The translations under genes were made by a program, and so were the position numbers. A stretch of DNA of 64,000 nt. It comes from Lottia gigantea (taxonomy: Eukaryota > Mollusca > Gastropoda > Lottiidae). Position 1 is the first letter of the stretch. The number at the start of each line of letters is the position of its first letter. The DNA lies in contig NW_008710892.1 of assembly GCF_000327385.1 (NCBI RefSeq), forward strand, positions 134,787 through 198,786. The letters are read 5' to 3'. A model generated the notes under the pieces. That model made no database searches. It was not told where the DNA came from and saw nothing but the letters and a program-made list of their open reading frames with translations. Of the stretch, positions 58,283 to 64,000 are shown in pieces.

Positions 58283-60110
58283 ATGGAGCCAGAAGCCAAG
58301 CGACAGAAGATTGATACTACTGGACGTAGAGTTATGAAGAGCTATAAACGACATGATAAACCACCCTACAGTTATCTGGGCATGGTAGCTTTAATCATTC
58401 AATGCTCACCAGGTCGTCAACAGTCTCTTGCTGGTATCATCGATACATTGACGGACATGTTTCCTTTCTTCCAAGGTGAATATAAGGGCTGGAAAGATTC
58501 GGTGCGACATAATATGACCAATTCTGATTGCTTCTACAAGGTAACGTCATAATGATCAATGTCATCAAGTATCCTCTGATTAAATACCAATTGGACGTCG
58601 GATTTTCCTTCTAAGGTACTCTCAGCTCAGCTGGGCAAGAAAAAAATAAATTCACTTTAACCATGTTTATTTAACGCATCACCCTCACCTTTTACAGTGA
58701 CCCAAATTAAATTTTAAAAGAATGACTAGGCCAGGGAAACCCTTCATATAAATATGAAATTTGTCCGATCCTTTTTGAAGCGCACACTGGTGACACGTCA
58801 CACTATATTATATTACGCATTATAGTCAACATACCTTACTATATGTTTTTTGTTACTTAGAGCTGAAGGGGCGGTGTTTTAACGACTAGCATAACTTGTT
58901 ATTACAGGTCGAGGAATTGGTGAATAACGTTAAAAGAATGAAAAGATGCAAGTGGGCCATAGATTTCAAGAAACTTCCTGAAGACGCCATGGTTCGTCAA
59001 GACCGTAGAAAGACCACGGAATACTACGCCTCGACCCTCACAGAGCATTTCAACCTCCCTCCACTTCGGTATGTACCCCAAGGCGCAGTCCTCTCCATCA
59101 GCACGTCCAAATTAGTTAACCCACCACCAGAGCATTTTGACGACACTTTCAAGGAGCCGAGACAAAGAGTTCAAAGAAGATCCACACCTCGTCCATTCAG
59201 TATTGAATCTATCTTGGAATCTTCCCGGAAATCGCAGTCGCTGTGCGAACCAGCTCACGTTCACCACATCCAGTTTCCGAAGACCATGTTCGATGACCAG
59301 ACTCCGGAAAAGGCTTTAGAGAATCTTCGTCAGCTTTGCAACAACACCAATCCTCTAGATGTCGAGCCCAAACCGTTGGACACATCTTTAGAAGTAAGAA
59401 CGTCTTCAAGTCTTTGTGATATTACAAATTCTTCGTCGAGAGATTCCTTGGATTTTTCAACACCAAGGGGAATGAGTATCGAAGGATTTGGAAACTTTAC
59501 GCCTAGACCAGAATTGTTTACAACAAGGAAGGCAACAACACAAGGATATAAGACAGATTCAGAACATGTGACTCCAACGAACAGAAGCCTGTCTACACCA
59601 CAGAGAACACCAAGCTGTACCTACAGCTTCACCGAACCGGTGACACCAACGAAAGTGACCGTCATCCAGTCTTCAACCCAATTGTCCGGCCATAAAGTGA
59701 CCAGCACACCTCTTCGGCAGTGGCATCAACCGCGACTCACGAACATCTTCTCTCCTCGTAACCAACAACCAAACTACCAAAACAGTTCATTTAGCGCCTT
59801 CTCTTTTTCCGGAAGCACCACCTCACCAATCATGAGCCCGGTTAACTTGTCATTGAACAGCCCACCAAGTTTTGAGTCAGCGTCTTCGTTGTTCGAATCA
59901 CCACCTCTTCACGCCAGTTTTGGTTCCAGCTATATTGAACGTCGGTTGGAGAGTCCACATAGTTCGAGATCTTCCTGCAACGCCATCAGAAAGCCAGAGT
60001 GGGTCTACTTCGCAACTCCAGATCCGAGAGTGCAGCAACCGACAGTCAAACACCCCGACAGTTTTTCACAGGGAAGCTTCTTCTACGTCACTCAACCCAA
60101 TTTTACCTAG
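58283..60110 (+). CDS. FOXH1: FoxH (FAST-1-like) forkhead transcription factor
   Basis: Family knowledge: FoxH1 joins activated Smad2/3-Smad4 and directs Nodal/Activin responses. Two exons, 58283-58540 and 58908-60110, encode 486 residues. The forkhead domain begins at HDKPPYSYLGM (residue 24). FPFFQGEYKGWKDSVRHN and the following WAIDFKKLPEDA match the FoxH class (human FPFFREDYEGWKDSIRHN and WAVDVSLIPAEA) rather than the usual GWQNSIRHNLS of other Fox proteins. The intron splits the domain after CFYK. FSIESIL at about 183-189 corresponds to human FSIKSLL, an Engrailed-homology-1 type motif for Groucho/TLE. The rest is Ser/Thr/Pro-rich with many TP sites. A vertebrate Smad-interaction motif is not obvious; the aromatic WVYFATPDP near the C terminus is the only candidate. 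Class assignment is by eye. Confidence 0.88.
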
Positions 60111-60159
60111 ACAGTTACTGAGTATATTATCAAGTGAGTGGTCTCTATTATGCTACTGC

Positions 60160-62235
60160 TAATGTGTGTTGCTTTATGTGCTGGTTTCCAATTTAATGTG
60201 CTACTGACAATGTTTGCTATTTAATGTACTGACTACGTTTGCTATATAATGCGCTACTGACAATGTTTGCTATTTAATGTGCTACTGACAATGTTTGCTA
60301 TATAATGTGCTACTGACAATGTTTGCTATTTAATGTGCTACTGACAATGTTTGCTATTTAATGTGCTACTGACAATGTTTGCTATTTAATGTGCTACCGA
60401 CATTGTTCGCTATGTTTAATGTGCTACTGACAATGTTTGCTATATAATGTGCTACTGACAATGTTTGCTTTTTAATGTGCTACCGACATTTTTCGCTATT
60501 ATTAATGTGCCGCCTATGTTTGCTATTTAATGTGCTACTGACAATGTTTGCTATATAATGTGCTACTGACAATGTTTGCTATATAATGTGCTACTAACAT
60601 TTGCTATATAATGTGCTACCGACATTGTTCGCTATGTTTAATGTGCTACTGACAATGTTTGCTATTTAATGTGCTACCGACATTGTTCGCAATGTTTAAT
60701 GTGCTACTGAAAATGTTTGCTATTTAATGTGCTACTGACTACGTTTGCTATATAATGTGCTACTGACAATGTTTGCTATGTTTAATGTGCTACTGACCAT
60801 GTTTGCTATGTTTAATGTGCTACTGACAATGTTTGCTATATAATGTGCTACTGACAATGTTTGCTATATAATGTGCTACTGACAATATTTGCTATTTAAT
60901 GTGCTACTGAAATGTTTGCTATGTTTAATGTGCTACTGACAATGTTTGCTATATAATGTGCTACTGACAATATTTGCTATATAATGTGCTACTGACAATG
61001 TTTGCTATATAATGTGTTACCGACATTGTTCGCTATGTTTAATGTGCTACCGACATTGTTCGCTATGTTTAATGTGCTACCGACATTGTTCGCTATGTTT
61101 AATGTGCTACTGACAATGTTTGCTATGTTTAATGTGCTACTGAAAATGTTTGCTATTTAATCTGCTACTAACATTTGCTATAAAATGTGCTATGTTTAAT
61201 GTGCCACTGACAATGTTTGCTATATAATGTGCTACTGACAATGTTTGCCATATAATGTGCTACTGACAATGTTTGCTATATAATGTGCTACTGACAATGT
61301 CTGACAATGTTTGCTATATTTAATGTGCTACTGACAATGCTCCCTATATAATGTGCTACTGACAATGTTTGCTATGTTTAATGTGCTACTGACAATGTTT
61401 GCTATATAATGTGCTACTGACAATGTTTGCTATATAATGTGCTACTGACAATGTTTGCTATATTTAATGTGCTACTGACAATGTTTGCTATTTAATGTGC
61501 TACTAACATTTGCTATAAAATGTGCTATGGTTAATGTGCTACTGACAATGTTTGCTATATAATGTGCTACTGACAATGTTTGCTATGTTTAATGTGCTAC
61601 TGACAATGTTTGCTATATAATGTGCTACTGACAATGTTTGCTATATAATGTGCTACTGACAATGTTTGCTATATAATGTGCTACTGACAATGTTTGCTAT
61701 ATAATGTGCTACTGACAATGTTCGCTATGTTTAATGTGCCACTGACAATGTTTGCTATATAATGTGCTACTGACAATGTTTGCTATATAATGTGCCACTG
61801 ACAATGTTTGCTATATAATATGCTAATGACAATGTTTGCTATTTAATGTGCTACTGACAATGTTTGCTATTTAATGTGCTACTGACAATGTTTGCTATAT
61901 AATATGCTATTGGCAATGTTTGCTATTTAATGTGCTACTGACAATGTTTGCTTTTTAATGTGTTACCGACATTGTTCGCTATGTTTAATGTGCTATGTTT
62001 GCTATTTAATGTGCTACTGACATTGTTCGCTATTTAATGTGTTACCGACATTGTTCGCTATGTTTAATGTGCTACTGACAATTTCTGCTATAAAACGTGC
62101 CATGGTTAATGTGCTGACAATAATTGCTATTTAATGTGCTACTGAAATGTTTGCTATTGGCAATATTTGCTATAATGTGCTACTGTTAGAAGTGCTGACA
62201 ATATTTGCTATTTAATGCGTGCTACTCACAATAGC
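60160..62235. repeat. 28-30-bp minisatellite, about 70 units
   Basis: Units of AATGTGCTACTGACAATG then TTTGCTATAT alternate with 30-bp versions having TTTGCTATGTTT. Variants (ACCGACATTGTTCGC) occur in small blocks, as expected from local duplication. It begins within about 60 bp of the FoxH stop and contains no AATAAA, so the FoxH 3' UTR either ends very early or runs through the array. Confidence 0.93.
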
Positions 62236-62810
62236 TTCAACCCTTTCAACGTTGTTTGCTGTACCATGTGCTGGCATTTGGTGTGCCCTTTCTTCATACC
62301 CTTAACATGTTTACAGCCATATTTGATGGATCTGATGCTAGGCATATTATGCTAAATCATATTCAGCGGACGGACGGTATCGTTTATTTTGTGCTAATTT
62401 ATTCAAGTGTGCTTTTTAATTCTCTGGTAATTTATATGATTATGTACATCATGTTTCGTGCCTTATTCTATTAAATACTTATGTCAATCAACATTTTTTT
62501 TTATTTTAATTTAATGTGCAATGTCATAATATGAAATGATATTTGTTTTATTTAAATAAATCTCATAAGCCTTTGGTTTAAATCTTCAGACCCAAAAATC
62601 CCTGGACACAGATTTGTCAAATAATCTCAGTGCTGGGCATCATTTCTTTACTCCAGGGTGCACATGAATGCAAGGGATTGTCATTCTAGCTTTGGGGAAC
62701 ACCATCAATATTTTTGATAGGAAATTGGGAAGGGCCTTAAAGTGAATCCATAGGAATATTTCTTGTGTAACAAATATCCATTTTAAAAAAGCAACTTTCA
62801 TATATTTTTT
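62236..62810. other. Spacer between the array and RPL13
   Basis: No gene is supported. An AATAAA on the plus strand near 62553 could end a long FoxH transcript. The frames at 62256-62474 (+) and 62640-63032 (-) are not convincing; the second is an out-of-frame reading of RPL13 and its flank. Confidence 0.45.
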
Positions 62811-62816
62811 TTTATT
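62811..62816 (-). terminator. Poly(A) signal AATAAA for RPL13
   Basis: AATAAA on the minus strand lies 20 bases beyond the RPL13 stop codon. Such very short 3' UTRs are normal for ribosomal protein genes. Confidence 0.7.
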
Positions 62817-62835
62817 TTGAAGCAAGTGTCTTAAT

Positions 62836-64000
62836 TTATTTTCGTTTGGGTTTGGTTCCCTTTCCCTTATCTTCCTTTTTGTATGTTCCGTCTTTCTTTG
62901 CCTTTCGGACCTTAGCTCTGGCGTATTTCCTCTTTCTAATCTTGTTGAGGACACCAACGAATCTCTCTTCTTTACGAGCACGAACAATTTGTTGGTAAGC
63001 CGATGATTTCTTTTCCTCGGCAGTGACCGCACGAGCTTTGTCGGGTTTAAATGAAGATTTCACTGGCATCAACTTTCCTGTCAATTGGGTAGCCATCTTG
63101 ACTTCTTCAGACTAAAAATGGAATAAAAAAAATTCATTTCATTTTGATTGCTGCAAAGCAAGTAATTAAATTATTTTTTCGATTACAGCTTAATTACAGT
63201 CCAATAATAATAACTTATTTTATATGGGTCAGAATTAGGCCCAATATACAAGGACATGAGGTCAATATAATGATAGAAGCCTGTTTCTATGTCCAATTCA
63301 AATGAGTTTACATTTCTCAGACTGAAAGTTGGGTCTTCAAATGGTATTATTTTTATCAATGTCTGGATTGAACCAATCAGTCCCCTCGTCAATAAGTAAA
63401 AGTTTTGAGTCTGTTACAGAGATATGTGCAGACTCAGAGAACAGAAGTTGTAAAAAAAGGAGTAATAGAAATATAACTTACAGAAGCTTCGCCAGCTCGG
63501 ACCTTCTTTTTGTTTCTAGGGAACAAGATCAATTTCGATTTGTATTCCTTTAGTCTTTGAACATTTTCTTGAAGTGATTCCACAGACTTATTTTTTCGTC
63601 TGAAATCTACAGCAATTCCAATACCTAAGGCTTCTTTCCAACTGACTTTGACAGCCTGAAAAAAAAAAAAAAAAAAAAACAGGGAAAATAAATAGGGGAG
63701 ATTGGCAAAGTTCACATCAAACATAATTTTATGGTTTATTTCACCATTTGTAAATTTTTGTATATGGTCTTAAAATATGGCCATATGAACAGTGCATGTC
63801 AGAAGTAGGCTACAAACACATTCAGTACTAGTATAGATTAAATTTTGTATTCCTGAAAACACATACTGCTCAAAATATGGCAGGAATAAAGAAAAATTAC
63901 CTTTAATTCTTCAAAAGAGAATCCTTTTCCCATTCTTCTCTTGGAATTGTATTTAAATGTAGGGCATCGTACAATTGGTCTGAGTGGACCAGCTGCAGGT
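62836..64000 (-). CDS. RPL13: 60S ribosomal protein L13 (eL13), 3' exons, cut by window end
   Basis: eL13 is a structural protein of the large cytosolic ribosomal subunit. Exons on the minus strand are 64000-63901 (continuing outside), 63655-63482 and 63111-62836, with phases consistent. About 182 residues are visible; roughly the first 49 are missing by comparison with the human protein. Matches: [63 protein letters not shown] and [10 protein letters not shown]. The C terminus is about 20 residues longer than in human and very Lys-rich ([10 protein letters not shown] at the end). The acceptor of the middle exon follows a 20-base poly-T tract. In vertebrates an RPL13 intron hosts SNORD68; a weak box C/D candidate in the 63112-63481 intron is discussed under findings. 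Confidence 0.95.

Noticed and set aside
62640-63032. 130-residue minus-strand frame overlapping RPL13
   Set aside because: It is an out-of-frame reading of the RPL13 last exon and its 3' flank; the true frame matches eL13.

Overview
The window is eukaryotic nuclear DNA, AT-rich, with GT-AG introns of about 0.3-9 kb, many minisatellites, short non-autonomous transposon copies and one 177-base assembly gap (52642-52818). The gene set (an intronless alpha-type nicotinic receptor, a FoxH forkhead gene and a kappa-B-Ras gene, beside ordinary animal housekeeping genes) points to a lophotrochozoan. A mollusc, perhaps a limpet-like gastropod, is the best guess. This rests on protein resemblance recalled from memory, not on a database search.

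Layout. 1-14144 holds no gene I can support; it is filled with tandem and dispersed repeats. 14145-19440 (+) holds the last nine exons of CEP78, a centrosome protein. It meets, tail to tail, a single-exon cys-loop receptor subunit at 20402-21868 (-). 24383-28619 (+) is a complete eight-exon ACSF3 (mitochondrial malonyl-CoA synthetase). 32584-47164 (+) is a complete eleven-exon TENT4 (TRF4/PAPD5/PAPD7-type poly(A) polymerase) with a 9-kb first intron. 47165-53710 is a probable long 3' UTR, foldback elements and two related G-rich minisatellites around the gap. 54147-56362 (-) is a complete seven-exon NKIRAS (kappa-B-Ras), head to head with a two-exon FoxH forkhead gene at 58283-60110 (+). A 2-kb array of a 28-bp unit follows. 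62836-64000 (-) is the 3' part of RPL13, cut by the window end.

I joined the exons by reading splice sites, phases and protein continuity by eye. The reconstructed lengths are ACSF3 593 aa, TENT4 684 aa, NKIRAS 192 aa and FoxH 486 aa; the first and third agree closely with the vertebrate proteins. The genes do not form a pathway. ACSF3, a TENT4 paralogue and RPL13 all lie on human chromosome 16, which suggests this block keeps an old linkage group.

I did not find a clear new multi-gene system. The least explained material is in the repeats: decayed hammerhead-ribozyme-like cores in a three-unit array near 9.1-9.3 kb, a SINE-like family ending in ATTTC repeats that seems to seed microsatellites, several foldback elements, and an unassigned one-exon membrane-protein-like frame at 33004-33222 inside TENT4 intron 1.
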